NCBI GenBank assembly: GCA_902494595.1
Contig: CABUTY010000088.1
Location: 1-6,198, forward strand
DNA from: an uncultured Porphyromonadaceae bacterium
GTDB taxonomy: Bacteria > Bacteroidota > Bacteroidia > Bacteroidales > Muribaculaceae
Length of the DNA: 6,198 nucleotides
Reading direction: 5' to 3'
Positions 1 to 6,198 of this stretch are shown here, piece by piece; position 1 is the stretch's first letter; every line of letters begins with the position of its first letter. The position numbers and the translations under genes were made by a program. Below the pieces are notes generated by a model, which saw only the letters and a list, made by a program, of their open reading frames with translations, did no database searches and was not told the origin of the DNA.

Positions 1-1
1 C

Positions 2-79
2 GCTGAACTGTTATCAGAATGGAATATTTCATGGCTGAGCGGTCGTGAAATTCCGCTCGCGCGAACGTCAGACGGCTAA
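2..79 (+). CDS. possible 3' end of an upstream gene (partial)
   Basis: One forward frame is open from the window edge to a TAA at 77-79 and gives 25 residues that include WNISWLSGREIPLA. The other two forward frames stop sooner, at 4-6 and 36-38. I recognise no family. An open stretch this short can occur by chance. A competing reading is the start of a divergent minus-strand gene with ATG at 32-30, reading MKYSILITVQ, but no Bacteroidetes-type -7 box is seen upstream of it. The forward tail is slightly preferred because the following 200 bases look like an ordinary intergenic region with a promoter for the next gene. Confidence 0.3.
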   Translation, partial: AELLSEWNISWLSGREIPLARTSDG

Positions 80-81
80 AA

Positions 82-116
82 GCCCTGATTTAATGCATTA
101 AGGCCCTGAAAATCAG
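82..116. repeat. palindrome and short repeat cluster in the intergenic region
   Basis: Three overlapping elements are visible. There is a perfect 12-bp palindrome TTAATGCATTAA at 90-101. A direct repeat GCCCTGA lies at 82-88 and 103-109. An inverted repeat pairs CTGATTT (85-91) with AAATCAG (110-116). It follows the putative upstream stop codon by a few bases, but no T-tract follows it, so a classical terminator is unlikely. Function unknown. Confidence 0.35.
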
Positions 117-179
117 AAGAGTATATTCGTTGTGAACAGGATGGTGTTTGTTGGTGCTTGAGAGTGCACTTTATCGGCT

Positions 180-211
180 CTTGATTGTTTCGAGGAAATT
201 TTGTATTTTTG
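180..211 (+). promoter_or_regulatory. Bacteroidetes-type promoter for ybeY-mnmG
   Basis: TATTTTTG at 204-211 is a perfect match to the Bacteroidetes primary-sigma -7 consensus TAnnTTTG. CTTG at 180-183 is a 3-of-4 match to the -33 element TTTG, with a 20-bp spacer, which is within the usual range. Transcription would begin around 216-220. That leaves a leader of about 70 bases before the ATG at 290, and the ATG at 230 would sit only about 10 bases from the transcript end. Confidence 0.6.
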
Positions 212-289
212 TAGAAGAAAATTGAGGAGATGCTGTCGGGAGCCGCAAGGTCCGGATGGTGTCACGTAGTTGTTGTGAAAATTCGAGCA

Positions 290-748
290 ATGTCAAAAAC
301 AGGCAGGATAGATTTCGAGACGCAGGATGTGGCGATGCCCTCGCTTGACCAACCCCTGCTCCGGCAGTGGATTGTGAAGGTAGCCGCAAGCTATGGCTTG
401 ACGGTTCGCCGACTTCTGTATGTGTTCATGAGCGACGAGGAGATTCTTAAAGCCAACAACCAGGCCCTCGGCCATGACTATTATACCGACATTATCACGT
501 TTGACTATTCGCGCGACGGATTCATCAGCGGCGAGATGCAGATATCACTCGACACAGTGGCGAGCAATGCCGAATTGTTGGGAGTCCCCTTTTCGCGCGA
601 ATTGCTCAGGGTGGTAATTCATGGCGTGCTTCATCTTTGTGGTATCAACGATAAAGGCGATGGAGAACGAGCCATAATGGAGGCGGCGGAGAACCGTGCC
701 CTGCAGCTATATGATAAACTGACAGCGACGAAAAGCCGAGAGGTATGA
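290..748 (+). CDS. ybeY: endoribonuclease YbeY (rRNA maturation factor)
   Basis: This is a 152-residue YbeY/UPF0054 family metalloprotein. The family acts in the cytoplasm in 16S rRNA 3'-end maturation and ribosome quality control. Recognisable blocks are the TDIITFDY segment (residues 66-73), GEMQIS (81-86) and the metal motif [11 protein letters not shown] (111-121). H111 and H115 are the first two zinc-ligand positions. The third position, usually His in HGxLHLxGYDH, is Asp121, a substitution I recall as common in Bacteroidetes. The ATG at 290 was chosen over the in-frame ATG at 230 because it gives the family's usual length. The extra 20 residues are not YbeY-like, and 230 would lie almost at the predicted transcript start. 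The stop overlaps the mnmG start in ATGA (745-748), so translational coupling is likely. The family call is secure. The start is good but not certain. Confidence 0.93.
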   Translation: MSKTGRIDFETQDVAMPSLDQPLLRQWIVKVAASYGLTVRRLLYVFMSDEEILKANNQALGHDYYTDIITFDYSRDGFISGEMQISLDTVASNAELLGVPFSRELLRVVIHGVLHLCGINDKGDGERAIMEAAENRALQLYDKLTATKSREV

Positions 749-2655
749 GATTCGATTACGACGTGATAGTGGTAGGCGGAGGCCATGCAGGTTGCGAGGC
801 CGCAGTGGCCGCTGCAAAAACAGGTTCAAGAACCCTGCTGGTGACACTCGACATGAACAGAGTGGCGCAGATGTCATGCAACCCCGCCATCGGGGGCATA
901 GCCAAAGGTCAGATTGTGCGCGAGATTGACGCTCTCGGCGGACAGATGGGTATCATAGCCGATAAGACAGCCATACAGTTCCGGATGCTCAACAGGTCGA
1001 AGGGGCCTGCAGTATGGTCACCACGCGTTCAGAGTGACCGCGAAAAATATATTTCGGAATGGCGCCGGACTCTTGAGAAAACCCAGGGTCTTGACATGTT
1101 TCAAGATAATGTCACGGACCTTGTCATAGAGGATGAATCTGTAGGCCGCAAGCGCGTGGCGGGGGTCGTGACCGCGTTGGGAATACGTTTTAAGGCACCA
1201 CGGATTGTGCTGACCAACGGCACCTTCCTGAACGGCATGATGCACTTCGGCCGCACGCAGATAGAAGGAGGAAGAATCTCCGAACAGAGCTCCAGGGGCA
1301 TTACAGAGCGCCTTCGCGACAATGGTTTCCGGACAGCACGTATGAAGACGGGTACCCCGGCACGCATCGATGGCAGGAGTATCGATTTCTCTCTTGCCGA
1401 ACGACAGGATGGCGACCCCGACGAATGGGAGAAGTTTTCCTTTCTGCCCGAGATACGGCGCAGGTTGCGGCAGCAGCCATGCTGGATAGTGCGTACAAAT
1501 CCCGATGTGCATACGGCTATCACGTCGCACCTCGACGAGTCGCCGATGTATAATGGCCAGATTCAAAGCATAGGTCCACGCTATTGTCCCAGCATAGAGA
1601 CGAAATTAGTGACCTTCGCCGACAAGGAATCACATCAGCTTTTTCTTGAGCCGGAAGGCGAGGATACGGTGGAATATTACGTCAACGGCTTTTCGAGCTC
1701 GATGCCCTGGCAGGTGCAGACGGAGGCGTTGGCGCATATTCCCGCATTGCGCGACGCACAGCTTTACAGACCAGGCTATGCCATAGAATATGACTTTTTC
1801 GATCCCACGCAGCTGAAACATACGTTGGAGACAAAACTCGTCGGCGGCTTATATTTTGCGGGACAGATCAACGGAACGACCGGCTATGAAGAGGCGGCGG
1901 CGCAAGGACTTATGGCAGGTCTTAACGCATCGCTCGAAGGGCAGGGGAAAGAACCGCTTGTGCTCGGCAGAGACCAGGCATATATAGGAGTGCTTATCGA
2001 CGACCTTGTCACCAAAGGGGTTGATGAGCCATACCGTATGTTTACGTCAAGGGCAGAATACAGGATACTTCTCAGGCAGGACGACGCCGATTCCCGACTT
2101 ACGCCGATAGGATACAGTGTGGGTCTGGCCGATGAGAGGAGGTACGCCAGTCTCCTGCTCAAGGAGAAGGAGACAGAGGCATTGCTCGAGTGGGCGTCGA
2201 GTACAAATGTAAAGGCGACTGCGGAAGTGAATGCCTGGCTTAAATCGTTGGGAACGGCACCCTTGACAGCATCCGTGAAAGTCTCGGACCTCGTGAAGCG
2301 TCCTCAGCTGAGCTTCGGTATCCTTGCCAAAGGAATGCCATGGATAGAGAAAAGGCTTCTTGAGGTGGACAAGGCCGAAGAAGGGATGAGGCGAGAGGAG
2401 ATAATACAGAGTGCCGAGATACGTATAAAATATGCCGGCTATATCTCCAGGGAGGCCGACATGGCGCAGAAGCAGCAAAGGCTGGAGAATGTCAGAATCC
2501 CTGAAGGGTATGACTTCATGACGGTGAAAAGCATCTCCACGGAGGCGAGACAGAAGCTGACGGCCATAAGGCCGGCCACCATCGGACAGGCCTCGCGTAT
2601 ACCGGGAGTGAGCCCTGCCGATATCAGTATCCTTCTTTTGCTATTGGGTCGTTAA
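745..2655 (+). CDS. mnmG: tRNA uridine-5-carboxymethylaminomethyl modification enzyme MnmG (GidA)
   Basis: This 636-residue FAD protein works with MnmE in the cytoplasm to install the (carboxymethyl)aminomethyl group on U34 of tRNAs, using methylene-tetrahydrofolate. The N-terminal Rossmann motif [10 protein letters not shown] spans residues 11-20. The block [12 protein letters not shown] (44-55) carries Cys45, and [11 protein letters not shown] (277-287) carries Cys281. These correspond to the two cysteines reported essential in the E. coli enzyme (Cys47, Cys277). Other signatures are KTGTPARID (201-209), [17 protein letters not shown] (372-388) and TSRAEYR (434-440). The C-terminal helical domain that contacts MnmE and tRNA is complete, with GYISRE (565-570) and [13 protein letters not shown] (616-628). 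[14 protein letters not shown] (86-99) differs from the proteobacterial KGPAVRALRAQ form. The length is normal for the family. It is translated from an ATGA overlap with ybeY. No partner mnmE is in the window. Confidence 0.98.
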   Translation: MRFDYDVIVVGGGHAGCEAAVAAAKTGSRTLLVTLDMNRVAQMSCNPAIGGIAKGQIVREIDALGGQMGIIADKTAIQFRMLNRSKGPAVWSPRVQSDREKYISEWRRTLEKTQGLDMFQDNVTDLVIEDESVGRKRVAGVVTALGIRFKAPRIVLTNGTFLNGMMHFGRTQIEGGRISEQSSRGITERLRDNGFRTARMKTGTPARIDGRSIDFSLAERQDGDPDEWEKFSFLPEIRRRLRQQPCWIVRTNPDVHTAITSHLDESPMYNGQIQSIGPRYCPSIETKLVTFADKESHQLFLEPEGEDTVEYYVNGFSSSMPWQVQTEALAHIPALRDAQLYRPGYAIEYDFFDPTQLKHTLETKLVGGLYFAGQINGTTGYEEAAAQGLMAGLNASLEGQGKEPLVLGRDQAYIGVLIDDLVTKGVDEPYRMFTSRAEYRILLRQDDADSRLTPIGYSVGLADERRYASLLLKEKETEALLEWASSTNVKATAEVNAWLKSLGTAPLTASVKVSDLVKRPQLSFGILAKGMPWIEKRLLEVDKAEEGMRREEIIQSAEIRIKYAGYISREADMAQKQQRLENVRIPEGYDFMTVKSISTEARQKLTAIRPATIGQASRIPGVSPADISILLLLLGR

Positions 2656-2709
2656 CAGGCTCATAATTAGAGAAGTATAGAACAAAAACTTAAAGCGGAA
2701 TATAGAAAT

Positions 2710-2725
2710 TGTTCCACGTGGAACA
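2710..2725. promoter_or_regulatory. parS-like ParB-binding site (16-bp perfect palindrome)
   Basis: TGTTCCACGTGGAACA is an exact 16-bp inverted repeat in the mnmG-apt spacer. It fits the widely conserved chromosomal parS pattern TGTTnCACGTGnAACA, at which ParB (Spo0J) loads to nucleate the chromosome-segregation complex. The symmetry stops exactly at 16 bp, since the flanking T2709 and T2726 do not pair. There is no loop, so it is a poor terminator. parS sites typically cluster near the replication origin, often around mnmG/rsmG/parAB. No parA or parB lies in this window. Assignment is by motif match only. Confidence 0.75.
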
Positions 2726-2730
2726 TTGGG

Positions 2731-2764
2731 TTTGTCACCAAACGACATCCCGCATAGATGTTTG
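2731..2764 (+). promoter_or_regulatory. candidate promoter for apt
   Basis: TTTG at 2731-2734 matches the -33 element. GATGTTTG at 2757-2764 matches the -7 consensus TAnnTTTG except at its first base. The 22-bp spacer is at the long end of the expected range. Initiation would fall near 2770, about 15 bases before the apt ATG. A 5-bp hairpin (GTTTG 2730-2734 with CAAAC 2739-2743) overlaps the -33 element. This is a weak candidate, and read-through from the ybeY promoter is an alternative. Confidence 0.3.
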
Positions 2765-2785
2765 AAAAAATCTTATATAAACAAT

Positions 2786-3310
2786 ATGGAACTCGAAGAT
2801 TTGAAAACCAGCATCCGGACGATTCCGGACTTTCCCAGCAAGGGAATCATCTTCCGCGACCTGACCACTCTTCTGAAAGATGGGGAGGCTCTTCATGTCA
2901 TGTCGCAGGCGTTGGCCGACCTGTATCGCGAGAAGGGTATCACCAAAGTGGTGGGTATAGAAAGTCGCGGTTTTATCGGCGGCTCCATCCTGGCCTATGA
3001 ACTGGGATGCGGTTTTGTGCCGGCCCGCAAGCCGGGCAAACTGCCTGCCGTAACCATCAAGAAGGCATATGCCAAAGAGTATGGCGTAGATACAATCGAA
3101 CTCCACAGCGATGCCATCAACAGCGATGATGTGGTGCTTCTGCATGACGATCTTCTCGCCACCGGCGGCACTATGCGCGCCTGCTACGACCTCGTAAAGT
3201 CGATGAACCCGAAGAAAGTCTACATCAACTTCGTTGTGGAGCTCGCCGATCTCAAAGGCCGTGACAACCTCCCCGCTGAATGCGAGGTTACTTCCCTCCT
3301 GACTTTCTGA
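2786..3310 (+). CDS. apt: adenine phosphoribosyltransferase
   Basis: This 174-residue cytoplasmic enzyme makes AMP and pyrophosphate from adenine and PRPP in purine salvage. The N-terminal IPDFPSKGIIFRDLT (residues 13-27) is the Apt hood signature. ESRGFIGG (59-66) and RKPGKLP (81-87) line the active site. The flexible loop is near YGVDTIELHSDAI (99-111). The PRPP-binding loop is VVLLHDDLLATGGTM (116-130), with the acidic pair D121-D122 and the TGGT phosphate loop. The frame is open upstream to an ATG at 2726, which would give 194 residues, but that start abuts the parS-like palindrome and adds non-family sequence. The ATG at 2786 gives the normal length. There is no Shine-Dalgarno motif, only an AT-rich leader, as is usual in Bacteroidetes. 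uvrC follows 27 bp downstream. Confidence 0.96.
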   Translation: MELEDLKTSIRTIPDFPSKGIIFRDLTTLLKDGEALHVMSQALADLYREKGITKVVGIESRGFIGGSILAYELGCGFVPARKPGKLPAVTIKKAYAKEYGVDTIELHSDAINSDDVVLLHDDLLATGGTMRACYDLVKSMNPKKVYINFVVELADLKGRDNLPAECEVTSLLTF

Positions 3311-3337
3311 ATTGTTAGGCGTAACGTTGATTACCAT

Positions 3338-5326
3338 ATGTCTGAAAACTTCAATTCCGGTACTGTAGAGAAATACTCCGATGAATCCGCAAAGACTTCA
3401 TCGGAGGTTTCTTTAAATGGCATAGGCGAGCTCCTTGCCGCTTCCGGTAGGAATATCGATGAACTCGGTGGTTTCGATGTCGAAATCAAGGAGAAACGTA
3501 GCCGGGAGGATGTGGTCAACAATCGCCCCGGTCCTAAGCTTCGCGAGAAGATTCTGAGCCTTCCCGACCTGCCGGGCGTCTATATGTACATAGACGCCAC
3601 CGGCAAGGTGATATATGTGGGCAAGGCTAAACGGCTTAAACGCCGGGTGTCGAGCTATTTCAATCGCCGTCACGACTCGAACCGTACCAACATGCTCGTC
3701 CGTAATATCGCCGACCTCCGCTTTATCGTGGTACATAGCGAGGAGGATGCACTGCACCTTGAGAATGCCATGATTAAGGAGTATCAGCCGCATTATAACG
3801 TGCTGCTGAAGGACGACAAGTCATATCCCTGGATTGTGGTGACCAAGGAGTTGTACCCCCGGGTTTTCATGACCCGCGAGAAAGGTCTGAACGCACGATA
3901 TTACGGTCCTTACAGCAACGTGCAGTCGGCAAGGACTGTTCTGGAGCTTATCCGTGACACATTCCCGTTGCGCAGTTGCCGCCATGCCATAGATGAATAT
4001 GGAATAGGCCATAACAAGTATTCGTTGTGTCTGGATTATCATATCAAGAAATGCGGAGGAGCGTGCCGGGGGCTGATAAGTCCCGAGGAATATGGTCAAT
4101 ATATAGGACGTGTACGTCAGGTACTCAACGGCGAGACAGTAGAGCTTGAACGCTCGCTCCTCGATGAAATGAACAGGCTGGCGGAGCAATGGAAGTTTGA
4201 GGAGGCGCAGGAGGTGAAGCTCAGATATGAGTCGGTAAAGCAGTATAATGCGAAGAGCACCATAGGGGAGCGCACCACACCGGATGTCGACATGTTCGCA
4301 TATGTTGAGAATGAGGATAGAGCTTTCGTCAACTTCATGCATCTGCATCGGGGAGCCGTGACGCAGAGTCTCAATCTCGAGTTCCGCAGGAACAGTTCCG
4401 CGGAGGTGACGCGTGAGGAGATACTGTCGCGGGCCATTGCGGAGGTGGAAAACCGATTCGGCAGGGTGTTTGAGGAGGTGGTGGTGCCTTTCCTGCCCGA
4501 TGTGGAGTTCAGGGGTGTCAAGTTTATGATACCGCAGCGTGGCGACAAGAAGCGCATCCTGGAGGTGGGAGAGAAGAATGTGGCCCAGTATATGCGCGAC
4601 CGGGAAAGGGAGAGAGAGGCATTGAATCCCGACCGCCGCACCGACCTGCTGATGAAGCGCATGCAGTCTGACTTCCGGCTGCCGACGGAGCCGAGACATA
4701 TAGAATGTTTCGACAACTCGAATATCCAGGGCACGAATCCGGTAGCGAGCTGTGTGGTTTTTCGCGACGGCAAGCCATCGAAGCGCGAATATCGGCATTT
4801 CAATATCAAGACAGTGGTGGGAGCAGATGATTTCGCGTCGATGAAGGAGGTGCTACACCGTCGATATACGCGGATGATGGCCGAGGGAGAGCCGTTGCCG
4901 CAGATGGTGGTTGTGGACGGCGGCAAAGGGCAGCTGAGCGCCGCCGTGGAGGCATTCGACGAGATGGGTATCCGGGGTGAAGTGTCGCTGGTAGGTATTG
5001 CCAAACGACTGGAAGAGATATATTATCCTGGCGACCAGTATCCGTTGTACCTCGACAAGAAGTCGCCGAGTCTGAGGGTGATACAGGCATTGCGCGACGA
5101 GGCGCACAGATTCGGCATAACTCACCACCGGAACCGCCGCAGCAAAGGCCAGACAATGAGCATGCTCGATGGCATAAAAGGTATAGGACCTGCAACCGCC
5201 GCCAGGCTCATGAAGGAATTCAAATCGCTAAAACGCCTTAAACAAGCTGATTATCAGGATGTTGTGAAGGTAGTAGGCAAGGCTAAGGCCGATATATTGC
5301 AGGAAGCCCTGAAAGATAAATCATAG
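3338..5326 (+). CDS. uvrC: excinuclease ABC subunit C (UvrC)
   Basis: UvrC joins the UvrB-DNA complex and makes the 3' and 5' incisions of nucleotide excision repair. The GIY-YIG nuclease starts at PGVYMY (residues 79-84) and contains YVGKAK (93-98) and the likely catalytic Glu142 in LENAMIKEYQP. A cysteine cluster C214, C231, C239, C243 matches the [4Fe-4S] ligands reported for E. coli UvrC, with the last two spacings identical. A UVR (UvrB-binding) helix pair lies at about 273-303. The RNase H-like endonuclease has D459 (CFDNSN), probable D498 (GADDFASM), D527 (VVDGGKGQ) and the RDEAHRFGITHHR block (586-598). Tandem helix-hairpin-helix motifs occupy about 608-658 (GIKGIGPATAARL). At 662 residues it is about 50 longer than usual because of a serine- and acid-rich leader (1-60). 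No in-frame ATG occurs between codon 1 and Met83. GTG at 3512 (codon 59) is the main alternative start and would give 604 residues. Confidence 0.96.
   Translation: MSENFNSGTVEKYSDESAKTSSEVSLNGIGELLAASGRNIDELGGFDVEIKEKRSREDVVNNRPGPKLREKILSLPDLPGVYMYIDATGKVIYVGKAKRLKRRVSSYFNRRHDSNRTNMLVRNIADLRFIVVHSEEDALHLENAMIKEYQPHYNVLLKDDKSYPWIVVTKELYPRVFMTREKGLNARYYGPYSNVQSARTVLELIRDTFPLRSCRHAIDEYGIGHNKYSLCLDYHIKKCGGACRGLISPEEYGQYIGRVRQVLNGETVELERSLLDEMNRLAEQWKFEEAQEVKLRYESVKQYNAKSTIGERTTPDVDMFAYVENEDRAFVNFMHLHRGAVTQSLNLEFRRNSSAEVTREEILSRAIAEVENRFGRVFEEVVVPFLPDVEFRGVKFMIPQRGDKKRILEVGEKNVAQYMRDREREREALNPDRRTDLLMKRMQSDFRLPTEPRHIECFDNSNIQGTNPVASCVVFRDGKPSKREYRHFNIKTVVGADDFASMKEVLHRRYTRMMAEGEPLPQMVVVDGGKGQLSAAVEAFDEMGIRGEVSLVGIAKRLEEIYYPGDQYPLYLDKKSPSLRVIQALRDEAHRFGITHHRNRRSKGQTMSMLDGIKGIGPATAARLMKEFKSLKRLKQADYQDVVKVVGKAKADILQEALKDKS
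3376..3414 (+). terminator. terminator-like hairpin inside the 5' end of uvrC
   Basis: A perfect 10-bp stem pairs CTCCGATGAA (3376-3385) with TTCATCGGAG (3397-3406) around an 11-base loop. It is followed directly by GTTTCTTT (3407-3414), which resembles an intrinsic terminator. It lies about 65 bases after the apt stop but also within codons 13-26 of the longest uvrC reading frame. It could end or attenuate the apt transcript, or mark uvrC as starting downstream at GTG 3512. Against full termination, I see no Bacteroidetes-type promoter between 3415 and 3512. Structure is seen; function is inferred. Confidence 0.4.
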
Positions 5327-5403
5327 GCTCTTCCCCGTTGCATTCCAAACTATTTGATTTCGGTCATGTTTTATAGAACAAAGAGGGACCAAAGAGGAAT
5401 GCT

Positions 5404-6051
5404 ATGGAGAGACATAAGAAGATAGATGCCCTGATAGAGGCTGAGGACGTGCAGGGAGTGCGCGGAATCATACTTGACCTTATCATCAGCAAAGCCGGCA
5501 AGACAAGGACACTGGATACCGTAAGGTATGCGATGGAGAAATCCCCCGGACTGTTCGAGGAAGACAACGGCAATATAGAGATTCGCGGCAAGGAGACATG
5601 GACGCAGCCATACGTGCGCGACCTTTATCATGCTTTGGAGGAGAATTTCAGCCGAAAGAAACTGCTGTCGTTTGTAGATGCAGGTTCTGCGTTGGCCTTG
5701 GATCCGGCAGCTTATAAGGAGGCTTCGGCGGCAGAAGCGGCCAGACGCGAGGCTGAGACGGATGCATTGGTTGCCGACAGCAAGGACTCTGATGAGAAGG
5801 TCATGATCTGTGATGAGAATGCCATAATTTACGAAGAATATCCTGCCGACAGCGAGGAAGCAAATCTCAGAAAGAAGGGGAATCCGGGGAATGTCTTCGG
5901 AATTATCCTGATGGTATTGGGCGTGGCCGCTGCGGTTGTGGCGTTGTGTGTGCCGCACATACTGTTCCTTCTGGGCATCGGCTTAGGAGTGTTCATGATT
6001 GGTTCCTCCGTGGTTTATCTCGGCATGAGCCACACCGGGAGCATGGCCTGA
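5404..6051 (+). CDS. uncharacterised protein with a C-terminal two-helix membrane hairpin
   Basis: This 215-residue protein is not one I recognise. Residues 1-100 look soluble and helical, with a charged start (MERHKKIDALIEAED) and a middle segment WTQPYVRDLYHALEENFSRKK (66-86). Residues 101-125 are Ala/Glu-rich and probably helical. Residues 126-153 are strongly acidic. The basic LRKK (155-158) precedes two hydrophobic segments at about 164-182 and 185-207, separated by a tight turn at Pro184. The charge pattern suggests that the N-terminal domain is cytoplasmic and that a hairpin anchors it in the inner membrane, with a very short C-terminus. There is no signal peptide. The purine-rich AGAGGA (5393-5398) lies 5 bases before the ATG and may be a ribosome site. 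The gene is 77 bp after uvrC, so it could be co-transcribed, and the terminator at 6079 closes the unit. Its composition matches its neighbours. Function unknown. Confidence 0.82.
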   Translation: MERHKKIDALIEAEDVQGVRGIILDLIISKAGKTRTLDTVRYAMEKSPGLFEEDNGNIEIRGKETWTQPYVRDLYHALEENFSRKKLLSFVDAGSALALDPAAYKEASAAEAARREAETDALVADSKDSDEKVMICDENAIIYEEYPADSEEANLRKKGNPGNVFGIILMVLGVAAAVVALCVPHILFLLGIGLGVFMIGSSVVYLGMSHTGSMA

Positions 6052-6078
6052 AATCAGTGGTCTGTGGAAAAATATTAC

Positions 6079-6118
6079 AGAGGCTGTCTAACAACCAAAG
6101 TTAGGCAGTCTCTCTTTT
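6079..6118 (+). terminator. intrinsic terminator after the membrane-protein gene
   Basis: A 14-bp stem pairs AGAGGCTGTCTAAC (6079-6092) with GTTAGGCAGTCTCT (6100-6113) around a 7-base loop. All positions are Watson-Crick except two G-U wobbles. CTTTT follows on the + strand. On the minus strand a T-run also follows after about seven bases, so the hairpin may serve both directions. It lies 27 bp after the preceding stop codon. Confidence 0.75.
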
Positions 6119-6137
6119 ATACACAAAATCTGAAGAT

Positions 6138-6197
6138 TTAGGCTGCATTTGCCACAACTGATATAATCTTTGGGTAAAAGTTTAAATGAGGGTTCGT
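6138..6197 (-). CDS. possible C-terminal tail of a convergent gene (partial)
   Basis: Read on the minus strand from the window edge, one frame gives TNPHLNFYPKIISVVANAA and then TAA (6140-6138). It ends 24 bases before the bidirectional-looking hairpin, as a convergent gene would. Nineteen codons are too few to identify a family or exclude chance. Another minus-strand frame is open past this point. A transposase tail is conceivable but unsupported. Confidence 0.22.
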   Translation of the reverse strand, partial: TNPHLNFYPKIISVVANAA

Positions 6198-6198
6198 A

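Noticed and set aside
1..32. Start of a divergent minus-strand gene (MKYSILITVQ)
   Set aside because: Only ten codons are visible, no Bacteroidetes -7 box lies upstream on the minus strand, and the overlapping forward tail is at least as plausible.
230..289. Upstream in-frame ATG for ybeY
   Set aside because: It adds 20 residues not typical of YbeY, sits directly against GAGGAG with no spacing, and is only about 10 bases from the predicted transcript start.
1018..1566. Minus-strand open frames opposite mnmG
   Set aside because: They are antisense to the conserved MnmG core, and their Cys/His/Arg-rich composition is typical of shadow frames.
2710..2725. Reading the palindrome as a transcription terminator for mnmG
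   Set aside because: The inverted repeat has no loop bases and no T-tract after it, so it would not form a normal terminator hairpin.
2726..2785. Upstream in-frame ATG for apt
   Set aside because: It begins right at the edge of the parS-like palindrome, covers the candidate promoter, and adds residues absent from the family.
2735..3337. Minus-strand open frame (200 codons) covering apt
   Set aside because: It mirrors apt exactly, has no family features, and has no promoter signal.
3821..4798. Long minus-strand open frame (325 codons) opposite uvrC
   Set aside because: It lies wholly inside the confident uvrC gene, its translation resembles no family, and its openness follows from the GC-biased codon use of the opposite strand.
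4117..5004. Minus-strand open frame (295 codons) opposite uvrC
   Set aside because: Ser/Arg-rich shadow translation with no recognisable domain. It overlaps conserved UvrC catalytic segments.
6063..6071. DnaA-box-like TGTGGAAAA (minus strand TTTTCCACA)
   Set aside because: A single loose match with no cluster, no AT-rich unwinding region and no dnaA nearby. It is not evidence for an origin in this window.

Overview
The window looks like a chromosomal housekeeping segment of a Bacteroidota bacterium, most likely order Bacteroidales. Muribaculaceae-like relatives are plausible but not proven. The evidence is a perfect Bacteroidetes-type -7 box (TAnnTTTG) ahead of the first gene, starts that lack usable Shine-Dalgarno sequences, a YbeY with the HGxLHLCGxxDK variant of the metal motif, and the gene order ybeY-mnmG-apt-uvrC, which I recall from Bacteroidales genomes. 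This placement comes from recognition, not from a search.

Layout: bases 1-79 may hold the last codons of an upstream gene. Bases 80-289 are non-coding, with a small palindrome/repeat cluster and the promoter. ybeY (290-748) overlaps mnmG (745-2655) by 4 bp. A 130-bp spacer then carries a perfect 16-bp palindrome, TGTTCCACGTGGAACA, that matches the ParB-binding parS consensus, followed by a weak promoter candidate. apt (2786-3310) and uvrC (3338-5326) follow with a 27-bp spacer. uvrC begins with an atypical 58-60-residue leader whose DNA contains a terminator-like hairpin. After 77 bp comes an unrecognised 215-residue protein with a C-terminal two-helix membrane hairpin (5404-6051), then a strong hairpin terminator (6079-6118) and perhaps the tail of a convergent gene at the right edge.

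All five confident genes lie on the + strand. ybeY (rRNA maturation) and mnmG (tRNA wobble-uridine modification) are both translation-quality genes and are translationally coupled. apt salvages adenine, and uvrC performs the incisions of nucleotide excision repair. They share no single pathway and form a conserved housekeeping neighbourhood. No defence system, CRISPR array, complete mobile element or RNA gene is visible. The most notable non-coding signal is the parS site, which would tie this locus to chromosome segregation although no parA or parB lies in the window.
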